The notes below the pieces were generated by a model. The model searched no databases, had not been told where the DNA came from, and saw only the letters and a program-made list of their open reading frames with translations. The position numbers and the translations under genes are program-made. 64,000 nt of DNA from assembly GCF_000182565.1 (NCBI RefSeq), contig NW_015971537.1, positions 1,585,299 to 1,649,298 on the forward strand, in the 5' to 3' direction. Positions 19,911-32,069 of this stretch are shown here, piece by piece (within the stretch, counting starts at the first letter, position 1; every line of letters begins with the position of its first letter). The stretch is from Spizellomyces punctatus DAOM BR117 (Eukaryota > Chytridiomycota > Chytridiomycetes > Spizellomycetales > Spizellomycetaceae).

Positions 19911-22761
19911 TCAGCGGAATCCTGAAGATGTCGCTTCTAAGAACCCCTTTTCAATTAGAGCTATCATGTCGGCTTGAAGTGGTAGAAGCTACATATTGTC
20001 CGGGAAGTGATCAGCAACGAGAATAGTTTCACCGGAAGTCAATCACTGGCCTTACCTTGAAGATCGGACGCCTCGGAGGACCGGGTTCGCCCTTCCCAGA
20101 CTGAAAAGCGAACAATTCAGCCTGGCTGGTTTTTTGGACATGAACGTCCAAACCTCAGTCAACATACCTTGTGGCTTGCATTAAATGCACCGAGATCTTG
20201 TACGTATTGCGCAAGTTGCTTGCGGTGCTGATATCGCCGTTTGATCAGATCTTCAAGAATAACCGCCCTCTTTGTGTTGCTGAATGGAATATATCAGAAT
20301 TGTCAACACAATGTGGTACCAAAACTATTTTCGGTCTCTCACTCTGCAATTCTCAAAGGCACTTTATCAGTATTGTCGTCCTTTCTTGCTTTTGTTCGTC
20401 CTCTGTTTGACAAATTGAATTCGATCATCAGAGCCTTTCCATGCATACTAGGACCTCACAATTCTTACTTTTTTCCTTTAACCTTCTTGTCATCGAGTTC
20501 CGTTGACGATCCAAGTTTTCGTGCCCCTGCAAGCGGTGTTCCCCCTCCTCCATGCACCTTTCTTAAACTCCACCAAAGCGGCTCCAGCTTCTCCCAGTAT
20601 TTGCAAATGACATCCACTTGCGCGTTGCGAATTGCATGCCAGCCAATGACATAGTGTTGCGCTTTGACGACTGAGAACGCAGGCGTGTGTTAGCTGGGCC
20701 TTGAGTACCTTTGCAGATTTGTTCCTGTACCTGAAAACCGATACTTCTTGACGACTTTCATGAGCCTCGAAACATCGTACACATCCCGGAAGAATTGACG
20801 AATGGTGTTCGAAGCTCGGTGCTTTTGTACTTCACGACGACGGCGGATAAATTTATGAAAGACCCTAATTTCAAGGGAGATGGAAGTCTGTTGGCAAGGT
20901 GTCAGATGCGAACACTGGATTTGAGCCCACGTACACAGCTATCTTTGCAAGCGCCAAGCGTTTGTTCCGTTCATATTGCGCTTGTTTATACTTTCTATAT
21001 GCCTTTTGAATGACTCTTGCAGCATGAACTTTAACCAACAACTCTGCACGCCGCTTTCGTTCCGTCTACAGAACAGCTTGGGACTGAGTTGTTTTCCTCA
21101 GAAATGAAAATGCCTGGAATGGTCGTACCTCGAGCACTATTCTCATTATTGTCATTCGACTAGCAACTGCGGTGAGGATAAACCACTTTTTCTGGAGGGC
21201 TTGGGCTCTCCCCATCTGATCTTTCTCCTTCTTCTTAGTATGCTCCTGCCAAAGGGGAATGATGAACTCAATGACGCAAGCGTCTAAACCTCATCCAAAA
21301 TCTTACCACTGCATCTTGCTTCTTTCGCAGCGCAAGTACATGCTCTTTCCACAGATCCATATCTTGCTGCATTTTTCGATTGCGAACGTCAGCACGATGC
21401 CGGTCATGCAGCTCTTTCTGGTCAATGAGCGACGTTAGCAAAATCTAAAACGACAGCAGCACTTCGACATTAAAATATACCCCTTCTTGTATCATAAGTC
21501 GTCGCTGACTTGGATGCATCTGAGCGACTGCAAGCTTGTTTTGGCGGATCAGATCAGCTGGTATCGTCCGCGCACGGTCATTGTCGGCAGCGCGGTATTC
21601 TGCTAAAGAACCAACGAATGCAGATCCGTCAGATAACTTTCCCGTACTTGCAACTGACACAGAGATACCAGCATTGAAGGAAGTATTAAGAGCAGAAAGC
21701 TCGATACCTACAAATCTTGGTTTGAAATGCTTCCCATTCCGCCTGATTTGTTTTCAAGGTTTCAATGCGCTTTTCCAATTCTGCAGCGATAACGCGAATA
21801 GGCTTTCGTCCGGCCAATGTTTTATTCTCCGTCAATAGATCAAATAATTGCGGTTGGTGATGTTGTTGTGCAGTTGGTTTATCCACTTTGCGTCGCTTTC
21901 CTGCTTTGTCCCCTTCGCTAGTCACCAAGGAAGCACCGTTATAAGCTTTTTCGTCAATGTTCTTGGCACGTTCTTGTCAGATGCACTGGTCTTTAGTTTT
22001 AAAGCTGTATTGTGGGGATGCCATCCAAAATTCTTACCCAGTAGCTTTTGAATGTCCACCAAATTCTTCTCAAATCCAACATATGAATCCTCCACCGCAA
22101 AGCTGTACTCATTCTCCCGCCTCCGAACACCGCCAGCATAATCTCTACCTTCTGCGCCATTTGCACGGTTGAGCAAAGCTAGAAGCTTGACTAGTCGGGC
22201 ATTTTGCTGTTTCGTAGGATATGAGATGGTCGGAGTACGAAATGGTCCATTTGTGAGCGGGGCAGGGGGATACGGATATATGTACTGATCATCATCCTCC
22301 GTGTCGTTGAGACTCCATTGATGACATCCTGATGCTGCTGGCGCCGTGTGAGAAGCCAATGTGCCCCCTGAGAGCATGATCGTCAAATCACTTTCATTAA
22401 TGCTAGAGCCCAAGTATGCGGTGCCTGGTGCCAGTAAGTCCTGCTTCACGTCTGTTCCTTCTGAAAGTTGAAACCGGACGTCCAATCGGTTGGTTATCAA
22501 TGGTACGTCGGCTTTGCTCTTGGGCCGAAGAGGAATGGGGCCGATGATACCGAATTTGTTGTTTTCCACTGGTGGTAGGGATGCATCTGCCATAGGGTTA
22601 GGGGTGCCATTGATTATTCTACCAGTTACAGAAGTCGTTGGTCCGTGTTTTGATAATCGCGGGCTTCCCGCTCGACCGTCTGTTCGCTGGCGACTGGCTG
22701 ACCCTAACCGTTTACCGTGACTGCCACCGATGTTGGGAAGATTCGAAGCAAGGGTAGCCAT
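19911..22761 (-). CDS. IQ-motif coiled-coil protein (probably flagellar or cytoskeletal)
   Basis: The frame starts at the ATG at 22761 (MATLASNLPNIGGSHGKRLG). The first 280 residues are Ser/Pro-rich and look disordered. They are followed by predicted coiled coil (RKPIRVIAAELEKRIETLKT and a Lys/Glu/Gln-rich stretch). A calmodulin-binding IQ motif reads VIQKAYRKYKQAQYERNKRL. Next comes a helical block (VYDVSRLMKVVKKYRFS, VVKAQHYVIGWHAIRNAQVD, ICKYWEKLEPLWWSLRK). The last exons give AVILEDLIKRRYQHRKQLAQ and end LLPLQADMIALIEKGFLEAT. About 12 introns. Calmodulin-binding proteins of this layout are common in axonemes, but I cannot name the family. The 3' exon choice is inferred from phase. Confidence 0.7.
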
Positions 22762-23236
22762 AAAGTGACAATGATGCGATATTTTCGAGTTCGGAGTGAT
22801 CAGCGTTTATTTTAGGAACAGATTTTGGAAGACTTTTTGGCCCAGCAACAAATGCCATCTTTAGGCAATTATCGGACTTTATTGGCGAATTCTTTGCTGG
22901 ATACTGAAGCTAAAGTTATTATTGAATCAAAAAATGAAATTATGATTCAGGGCTGACTTTCACTTTGATCATATTGGCTGTGCAGCACACATATATTACC
23001 AGTACAGCGGTCTGCATATCATCGGTAATATGGCAGTTGTTACATGGCTGTTGAACGTTATCTATGTATCCAATGACTGGTCACTATGCCCGACTTACAG
23101 GGACTTGCCAAAGTGTGACTTGGTAATGACGAGTCTGCAAGATTAATGTGCGTTTTCTTCTCTTTGGTTTATAATGCATTCAAAAAAAAGTATTCACATA
23201 CGTGCGTGAGAGATCAACAATATACAAGATTCTACA
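22762..23236. other. Spacer between LARP7 3' end and the IQ-protein start
   Basis: AT-rich spacer, probably the IQ-gene promoter plus the LARP7 3' untranslated region. No motif or repeat stands out. Confidence 0.5.
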
Positions 23237-25223
23237 CTACTTGTTCTGCCGTGGTCTTTTGTTTGCATCTATTAACTCAATACCTGCCATCAGCCCGTCC
23301 GCTTCATCCAATTTCCGTTTCTCCCCTCTTGCACCGAGTTCCTCCTCTACTTTTCCGCTAGCATCTTTTGGATTATCTTCCTCATCGCTATCTGCAAATC
23401 TTAGATGTGTAGTGGGCGTGTGTGTGGCAGTACTTGTCTCCAAATTGCGCTCCTCAGACTCGTCCTCGTCATCGCTCCTCGCGAACTTGACATGCCGCCG
23501 CGCAACTGCTGGTGCGTGGGTCTTTGCTATCCCGTCCGATGTTGAGTGTGGGGTAGTATCTCCAGTCTTTTCATGTCTTTGGTGCCATTCCTTTTGTTGC
23601 TGCCGTTGTGATATCAGATTCCAATAGGCGACTTCGGCTTGACCTGCGGAGCATAGAAATGAGGAGACGGAACCACCAGACAAGCATCATTATGTATGGT
23701 CCTCGCTCACCTGTCAGTATCTCAAGCTGAATATTTGGCCACTTGGGTGGTTTCTCTTCATCTTCTTTTTCACGGGCTTCATCTGCATTCTCCGAAACCA
23801 TTTCCTCCATCGCCTCGTCATCCCATTCACCCCATTCGCTGGCTTCCGTTGCAGCCTGCTGTCTCTTCTCCTGGTTATTTTTCTTTGTCTGGCGCGGCAG
23901 TAAGGTTCCAAGGTCGTCCTTATGTGTCTGGGCAATATATTCTCTTGAGAAAAACACGAAAGCAAGTCGTGCACCATGCGATGTTTTGAAACGAACATGG
24001 CCCTTGATGTTTGTTATTGGTTAGAAATCCCCGCCGGTGGAAGAAGGCTCAGTACACTTACGGAACCCTGATTTCGATTCAAATCTATGAAGGATACGGG
24101 AGCAATCATTTCAAACAAGCGCTACATTTACAAGTTAGCATGATACTTTGCACGACGACAAAAACTGCAACCTCTAGAATCAACTGAAGCCCTACCTTCA
24201 GCACTTTCGGTGTTGTGCTCTTGTGTGCTCCCGAGAACTTGGCCACTATCCTACTTTGATATTCAGCCTTTTCGTGTGTACCCATTTGGCCCTGGATGAC
24301 GTTAAATAGTTCCTCTTTTCTTCTCTTCAGAAGTGCCGCATACTCATTCGTAAGGGCTCTCCATTGAGTCCTGAGATTGACATTTCAGTGACAACCTCAG
24401 ATGAGATACTTCCGTAGTCACCAACCGACCCACACATACTTGGACATAACTCTCACCTCCCCTAAACCCCCCAGGTTGACTTCTTCTTCAGTAAACGACT
24501 TGAGATCCACGTCAGGAAGCATTTTCCGGAATCTTCCTCCTATAGCGTCCACCGCCCGAGCCGCGTCCGACGCTTTCTCAAAGATCGCAAAGGCGAAACC
24601 TGCATGCTTTGACTCATCTCCGTACATTTTTGAAAAAATAACCCTTTGGACGCGACCAAAGGGGTAAAAAAGATCCGTAATGTGTCGCTCTGTTGCTCGA
24701 GGTGGTAAACGCTCCTGAAGGCATGATGAGTTAGTTACGCACACGCTAAGCTGCTAGTAAATCTGCAAGGATACTCACAATGTAGACGGTTCTTGTGTCG
24801 ATCTCTGCATAGTCGGGTAGAGGAATTCGTCGTCGAACCATTTTTCCATCTTCACTAACCTAGTTTCTAACGATGAGCGGTTATCGCGAATGTTTTCAAG
24901 TCTCCTACAGCTATGTTATACCTCCAGTTCTTTGGCGAATGTTCGGACAGCGTTGGCGACCACAGCGTCGTCTTTTGTTATTCTTAGACGAGATTGAGTG
25001 AAGATTTCCAAGGGAATCCCTACACCCAAAGCGTTCAACGTTAGACAAGCGAAAAGCTGGAACATTGCCCCAGGTCTATATACTGACAATTCCCCTCATT
25101 GCTGGTAATCGCCTCGACGATCTGTATGTCGTACGATAGTACCTCGTCCGAGAGGTAGTAAAGCATCTTATCTGCCACCTGCTTTTCGACAGACTGAAAT
25201 GCCGGTATTATAGGAGCAGCCAT
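23237..25223 (-). CDS. LARP7/Pof8-type La-related protein (La motif, RRM1, xRRM)
   Basis: LARP7-group proteins hold the 3' ends of Pol III or telomerase RNAs; S. pombe Pof8 and ciliate p65 act on telomerase RNA. A La motif begins the protein (SVEKQVADKMLYYLSDEVLS). RRM1 follows (DTRTVYIERLP, then LFYPFGRVQRVIFSKMYGDE and HAGFAFAIFEKASDAARAVD). A central helical region precedes an xRRM (LFEMIAPVSFIDLNRNQGSG, then HVRFKTSHGARLAF). The C-terminal extra helix of the xRRM is GQAEVAYWNLISQRQQQKEW. The tail is acidic with a basic end (KRPRQNK). The xRRM distinguishes it from genuine La (SSB). About seven introns. The target RNA is unknown, with telomerase RNA or an snRNA likely. Confidence 0.87.
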
Positions 25224-25419
25224 ATTGGAATAAAGCCAGATTCAAAAGTTTCTGAGAACAAGATGATGATCTTTGTAGATCTCCCCGTCCACGATGACTG
25301 CGTCCTTGTGAGTGGCACAGCAATTCATCAAAATAAACAAACTATGAATATAAACAAAACACTTCTTTAACCCAGGTTCCCCTGCAAATCTATTGCACAT
25401 TACTTAGAGATTGCCAGTC
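25224..25419. promoter_or_regulatory. Bidirectional promoter between LARP7 and the 25420 gene
   Basis: The 196 bases separate two divergent start codons. No TATA box is obvious. Sequence near the middle is AT-rich (TAAACAAACTATGAATATAA). Confidence 0.5.
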
Positions 25420-28400
25420 ATGGCGACAAGAGCGAATGACCTCGCCATATACCCCAATAGTGAAGGCTGGAAATCCAGCAGCTCCGGAGTCTCGAGAATC
25501 TTGGAGGTTGGCCAAGATTTTTGTGCGGCTACTCTACCGGGTATCGTCTGTCGCGGAAGAAGAGCTGCAGACAAATACCGCTAAGAGTGTTACATGATGA
25601 AACTGAATCATCTGAACAATGGAGTTGATGGCAAGATAAGCGAGACGCGTACACTCTGCAGGTTGGGCGGACCAGCATGGAAGATCGCAGGCGGCCAAGC
25701 TACAAGGAATTTTTGCAGCGATTTCGCCACGATCCACCAGAGGCACCCAACAGAAGGAGACAACTCGTTCCACGGTCAAGGAACGACCATAGACACGAGG
25801 CATATTCCGGAGGCGATGCAGCCACGAAGAAAGCTCACTCCCGCCCAGTCATCACCAAGTCTCGTATCCCGACTGCAGCATTCCGTCAGCAGGACACCAA
25901 GAATAAAAGGAACCCTAGCGTGACGACCACAAATCGGCCAAAGCCTCCCGCAAAAGTAGCACATCATGCGTCGCAGACAGTCGCCAAACCAGTGAATGCG
26001 GTCCATGATGGGTTGGCCAAACCCGTTCGTCCAGACGAGGAAGGCTCTTTGCGTCCTTTAAGCATGGAATGGTCTAGCCATACATCCTCTCCTTGGTCGT
26101 CATCGCTAAATTCTACCACGTCCAGTGATATTGCTGAAGACGATCACATCGGACAGCGTCGATGGGAATGGAGCTCAGAAAGTGCCCAGGGTGATACTGT
26201 CCATAGTGATTGGGATACGACCAGCGACATCACTGCATTACGATCTAAATACTTTTGGGAAACAATGAGCGAAAAGAATGTAGAGATGTTGGGAAGAAGG
26301 TATCATCAATGGATACTATCACATGCGCCCAATGACTTCTCTGACTAATGTCATTATCCATTGTCGTACCTGACAGACTGGAAATGGAGGAAAAAGAGAA
26401 TATGGAGGATCTCCTCAACACAGGAACGAAAAAGCCACTTTCCATACCGCTGAATTGTTCAGCGACCTTGAATCCCGAAGAGATACTGAACTCACTACGT
26501 CAAAGGTGCGCTGAATTGACATAGGTTAAAAACTGGATATCAACTAAATTTACTGTGACTTTAGATATCGGATTGATAATTCTCACAGCGGATGTGGAGC
26601 AGATAGGGAACGGACGAACAAAACCGCGGATAAGGACCGTGTGACCGGTAAACACCCGTGCAATGTTTCCGGTGAGAGGTATGGAAAGTGCGTTCGCGGT
26701 CACCTTCCACTTTAGCTGATGAATGACAACCCTCACAGTGTTGGACGTGAGCGTCAAAGCGAACTTCGGCCAAAGAGCATCCCTCTCGACCTTGACGAAT
26801 CCTGCAAGCGTGAACAGCTACAGTTGGGAGAACCAGACGAAATTTTGAATTCAATAAGACGAAGGTAAGTTTAGTCGCGAGTAGTAGACGTTATGGCGCA
26901 GTACGGCAAAAACTTACCTCTTATCAGATACGGGCTAGATCCGCCGCCTCTTCCCACTACTGGGAACGAACGTGAAGGCGCTCCTATGAGAATTGGACAC
27001 AGTTCGATTTCCTCCCATCATGAACAGTACGCGGTTAATACATGTCCTTCTGGATGAATAGTATGTCTTTTAACTATCTGGATATGTTGTAGAGTAATAT
27101 CAAGAGGGGCCGCAGAAATTGGGCCCAATTTGCTCCGTGATGAGACCGTCGAACGTGTGTCCATTCTAACTCCAATTCAATCCGACGATGTACGGTGCCT
27201 CAAAGGTAAGCTTGCGTCGTAAGCGTGCTGCCGCGCAATCCGCATGGCATCTGACAGCCCAATGGCTTCGATAATGTTTACAGAACAGGAGCTATCATCG
27301 CACCATAACGGTTATGCACATGGCCTTCCGGAAACGATAGATGGATACGGATTACCAATGGCTAATACGCCGGACACCACTCCGGAATCGCTTTCTCATC
27401 TACGCTTATCGGCGCCGTCACATTGCAATCAGGTGCTGTCACCGTCCACCCTGATCCAACCCCCAGTGCACTTGCAGAAACCTACTTTCTGCGCACGTAC
27501 TCAGCTGGGCGAGGTCGATTCTAATAGAGAGTTTAGAGGCAGCACTGGAACAGTTGCTGATGTGTCGACATTGGTAAGTTGAGAAGAAACCATGCCCTTT
27601 TGTCTGCACGCTTATCGTACTCATAAGCTTAGGTGATGGACACTGATCTGGTAGACCCATCTGGCTCATCGGATCCTCCATTGCAGCCGCTTGAGCTTAT
27701 GCCCACCAACCAGAGTCTGCCGCACGTTGCATCGCAGGGGAGAAAACCAAGGGATGAACGGAACCCACGAATGGAACGAATGGAACGCATTTTTTCTGTG
27801 ACACAAGTGATGATGGCCAGTCAAGAAGAAGCCAACATCGGACTACCCGATATGCAGGTTCAACCAGCAGCGGTGGCCGCCTTTCAAACGACTTTGGCCA
27901 TTTTAACTCTTCCGTTGTCAATTCCATGCCGTATCGATGGTTTGTGTCAGAACGTCCAAAGTACAAAGCATTCAGCGCAAGTTAATATTGATGATGTTGC
28001 GGGAACGGGAACGATACATATCATGGAAGAAAACGATGGGCTCTTGGATGGCTCTGATCAAAATAGAGATGCCACTCCAGACGGAAAAGAAGCTCACCGA
28101 CTACAAGAATCCGAACTAGCTTCCGAGCAGTGTACTACCTTTGAAGAGAAACAAGTACCTTCCTCGTCACTTTCTGATCAGGAAACAGAATCTGGACAGT
28201 TCTCTCGGGCACAGGCTGTTGACGACGATGAACGTGCGAAGAATCTTGATTCTCGAGATAGCCACATGCAACCCGAACGGTCACCTGCGTTTATCCGAGG
28301 GATTGATCCTGGATGGACACCTCAAGCGGGACTGGAATCCTGTTGCAATCCTGATTTTCCAGCTGCTGTCTTGAATGATGTGGAACGTTCTGAGCCATCT

Positions 28401-29306
28401 ATTGAAACAGGGGATGGGAAAGGCTTTACCGGGTGTGGTGCCAGTAGTTCTGAAGGATCAATATTTAAGCAGGTGACAGACACATTGATGTCACAAGGTC
28501 ATGGGTCAGACTTAAACGAAAGACCTACGCAGATGGAGGGAGCAGCTCTTGTGCAACAATCTGTGGAGAGGCCGATTCCCGCGCCAGGTCTGAACCACCA
28601 TGCCTTCGTGCTCTCTGAACGTGACAATGTCCCTGCGAATGATGCATCCACGGTCCGCGTTGTACTGGAAGATCAAGATATCGATGGGGCGATTGTCGGA
28701 AACGCAACTGACGAGGAGAGTCATCATGGCCCAAAGCCGTTGATCACTCCAGTGTGTGTTGATACGCAAGATGCTACGGAGCCACTGCTGTTGGGGTTAC
28801 AGAAAGAGGATGAGGATGCGGTCAATGCCGCGATTTTATCTGCGGATTTAGTAACGCCCGCTGGAATAGTAACGTCTCTGGATGCGCCCCAAGAATCCAG
28901 TGATGGGCCGAACAAGGATACCTCAGTAGTAAGCCCGACACAGTCACCTCCAATTACAAGATCATCTGTGACGACGCAAACAATAAACAGCGCGAGCGCA
29001 AGTGCTTCTACGCAGACCTCCCCTATTGTATCAGCTAGAAGTAGCAGAGCAGCCCAAACCAATTCCTCCGAGACAGTTCAAATGGGTGATGCTGCAACGC
29101 AAACTGAACTTGAGTTGCTAAATGCATCAAATGCGGATGCTACGATCAGCGTCATCGAAGGACCACCGATAGACGTTATGGATTTTAGCGATGAGTCGGA
29201 TGAGATACTCGCGATATTGACAAGAAGATTGCACTCTTTGAACCAGGAATTGGTTCGTGTTGATGCAGAGATTTCTGAATTGGAAGTTGAAGGAGCAGTT
29301 GGATAG
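25420..29306 (+). CDS. Unrecognised low-complexity protein with repeated D/E-EIL motif and C-terminal coiled coil
   Basis: From the ATG at 25420 (MATRANDLAIYPNSEG) an exon joins at 25671 to a basic, Pro/Arg-rich region (MEDRRRPSYKEFLQRFRHDP). Ser-rich sequence follows, then a WETMSEKNVEMLGRR helix. Small exons then encode related motifs: EEILNSLRQRYRID and DEILNSIRRRYGLD. Each is split by a phase-2 intron at the same codon. The last big exon (27633-29306) is acidic and disordered. It ends in a leucine-rich coiled coil, DEILAILTRRLHSLNQELVR, a third relative of the motif. Splice phases are consistent through 27633. There is no enzyme domain or membrane segment. A scaffold or cytoskeletal protein is plausible, but no function can be assigned. 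Confidence 0.65.
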
Positions 29307-30280
29307 TGTATATAAATACAGCTCTCACGAGGCGACCCTATATGGGGGGAGTGGGCAGCCTTTTTGTAAATACTTTGATTTTTCGGCTACTTGAAGATGG
29401 CCGGAAGCAAACTTTCGGTCTTGAAAATAAAATTTATGCCAGTTACTGTCAAAGCGTAGGTGTCGGGACTCTGACACGATTCGAACTCTAGGATTGAGAT
29501 GACAGATGCATGTACTAAGGACCAAAATCATGAGAGACTGTGTCCAAAGTACTAACTAACACATCACACGGTTTATTCCAGGCTAGCACCAGATTATTGC
29601 GAATCGTTTGAAACGATATCCGAGTAGCCTTCTAATTTATTTCGAATGGTTCAATGCATCAATGGTTCAATGCATCGGTAATACTTCCTATACTGTTGCC
29701 CTGCCTTTGCGATGAACCTCTCCACACAGTGTTCCTTGAACATCGGCATTGCTTTGGGACGTATTAGTAGAGCCTGAAGGTCCAGAGATCAAAAAGCGAA
29801 AGAAAAAAGCGTAACAGTGGACCAACTGATCCTATTAAGACGTGCAACATTGTCTGGATGCATCTATCTCGCGACCGGCACGTCATGGAAGGAGCAGATG
29901 GTATTGTGCACCTCATGCTCAAGGGATTTATCAAATGGGTGAGGAACACTGAAGTTGAGATTGCTCATCAAACTCTCTCACAGGCTTAGATGGTAGCTCC
30001 CGACATTGATTCATCTCGGACGACCAGCGATCTCTTTCTTGATGCTGAAAGAGCCGAAATGGGGTTGACAAGATAGATGGAAGTGCTGGCGGTCATCCAT
30101 CCCATCGTTGGTCTACCCAAAAGTACACACGAACGGCACCGTCAGCCCAGTCCAGCCGGCCCCAGCGTAACGTCGGACCCTCTACACTCAGCTTTTCGTT
30201 TATCCTTTCTGTATTGGTGTAATATGGTACCAAAAATACATTGGCTGTTTACAGTGCAAACAACTGACATCATAGTCCGC
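29307..30280. other. Convergent spacer, about 1 kb, with a small open frame
   Basis: Between two convergent genes. Two copies of ATGGTTCAATGCATC lie in tandem at about 29646-29676. A plus-strand frame at about 29773-29989 is open for some 72 codons and includes DPIKTCNIVWMHLSRDRHVM, but starts after two stop codons without an ATG. It may be a gene remnant or chance. Nothing else is recognised. Confidence 0.45.
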
Positions 30281-31636
30281 TTATAGGTCGATTGTTTCAT
30301 GAACACTATAAGTGGCCTTCAGTTCGGTCTGTTTCGCTGCTTTATCTTGGCCGACTACTGAGTTCCTTCTTTTCCACTTGATGCCCAGAATATTGTACGC
30401 AGCGCTCTTCCACTTGGCGTCCAAGGTGATGAAGAGGAGCGGATTACATGCTGAGCTGTGAAAACCAATAGCAGTCAATTGCAACTTGTTGCTGATAGTC
30501 ACCATACAGCATGTTTCCTTACTTTAAATAGCAGCCTAATATTGAGAGCTGGCACAACCGCTTCTCTGCTTGGCGCCCTGCTGTTAACTCCCACATAAAC
30601 TGCACGTCGTACAGCAACCAATTGACAACAAATACGAGCACGAGTATGGCTGCTTTGCGGGCAATCCGCGCTTCCAGAACTTGTGCCAATCGTTCTTTCG
30701 GGTCAACATCATTGGAATGAGGGCCTTCCCGAGCCGCCCAACAGCGTGTGTTTTCTCGAGCAGTACGCAGGATGTGGTAATACATGACGGCAAAGAACTT
30801 CATCGGCAGGGAGACAGTCATCAGGCAGAGAATGGAGAAGATGATAGCAGTCGGCTTCCGGTTTGACCAGTCTCCTACATTCATCGATGCGGGCGTGAGT
30901 GAGAGCCATAGAGAGACCATGCAATACCAACGTACAACCTCCGCAATATATCCCAGAAGACTGTAAATAGTATCAAAAGCGTGGTAAGCCTTCGCTCAAC
31001 AGCCCCAAAACCTTCGCAAGCATACCGAAAGAACATAACGGTCTCCAAACCAGTATGGAAAGGAGCTAAGACATATGCAGTAGCACCAGGCACAGCTTAC
31101 AGCCAGAAGCGCTTTCCGTGCGGTCATGGGCGTATGCTTGACGATAACGAGGTAGCGCTCATAGCCTACTATTGCTAATGATGGTTTCAAAAGAATTGCT
31201 CAATAGTCCGACTCTCTTGATGTTGTGGCCTTACCAAGACCTACTAAACTTCCTCCACAAAACAGAATGTTGATAAGTCCGTTGATATGACATCCAACAT
31301 ATCCCAGGGCCCATTTTTCAGAAGCCACGTTCGCCCACAGTATAATTGCACTGAAAAGCGAAAGACCAAGATCGTTGACGCTCAAATTTAGAACAAGAGC
31401 GTTCTGCGCATCAGTGTTAGAAGAGATATGATTAATTTAGACGCTGACAAGTACATGTAACTTGATAAACTACGTACAGTGACCGTCCTCAGCTTATTAT
31501 TCGTGATAAAGAGCAGAACCACGAAGGCATTTCCAACGACCCCAATTGTGCAGATCACCGCACATACTGCGGACAGTGATATAAGGTCGGCTTCCAGTAT
31601 ATAGGATGCTGCTAAATCAACTTCACGCAACTCCAT
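30281..31636 (-). CDS. Class A (rhodopsin-like) G protein-coupled receptor
   Basis: A seven-helix plasma-membrane receptor. TM1 contains the GNAFVV motif (Asn1.50). TM2 has NLSVNDLGLSLFS (Asp2.50). The end of TM3 gives GYERYLVIV, an E/DRY variant. TM4 holds a Trp (SCAWCYCI). TM5 contains MTVSLPMKFFAVMYYHIL (Pro5.50). TM6 is ILVLVFVVNWLLYDVQFMW. TM7, read across the intron at 30470-30535, is CYLNSACNPLLFI, an NPxxF version of NPxxY. The cytoplasmic tail is basic and short. The residue aligned with the retinal lysine (six before the NP Asn) is Tyr, so it is not a retinal-binding opsin. The start is the ATG at 31636 (MELREVDLAAS). About seven introns. Confidence 0.85.
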
Positions 31637-32069
31637 GGCGGAGCCAGGCAAGTGACGTAGCAGGAATCCAAGGTGCACGCTTTTCGGCTGTGTATTTGGG
31701 GCATCTTCGTCTTTCCTCCGAAGTCCCGAGGTTAAGGAAGGGGTACCGCATCCTTGTTCATCGAATCTTCCATCCTTCTTCCTTCGCCTCTATACCTGTT
31801 ACACGCCAATCAGAGTTCCCGGTATCCCTACGATGAACAATACTAATATTACGTGAATGTCTCTGGTATATGCGTAATCTGAATCACCCATGGGTTGTAC
31901 AGGGTCCAGCGTTGTGGATTCAACGGGCTTTGGCTCTATGTTTCTGTGAAAAAAGCTTTAAATGCAAAATGCTTTTCATGGGAAACATGTCTTTTATTCA
32001 ACTGTTACCGGTTAGCTAGGCATAATAGACACAAATCTGAATAGGCATCTGGAATGCCATAATCATTTG
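31637..32069. other. Spacer upstream of the GPCR
   Basis: The GPCR promoter region plus the 3' flank of the retropepsin-like gene. No motif, repeat or RNA gene is recognised. Confidence 0.5.

Noticed and set aside
29764-29989. Open frame with IVWMHLSRDRHVMEG in the convergent spacer
   Set aside because: No ATG, in-frame stops immediately upstream and no family match; kept only as a note in the spacer.
30281-31636. Retinal-binding opsin
   Set aside because: The position corresponding to the Schiff-base lysine in TM7 is Tyr once the last intron is spliced.
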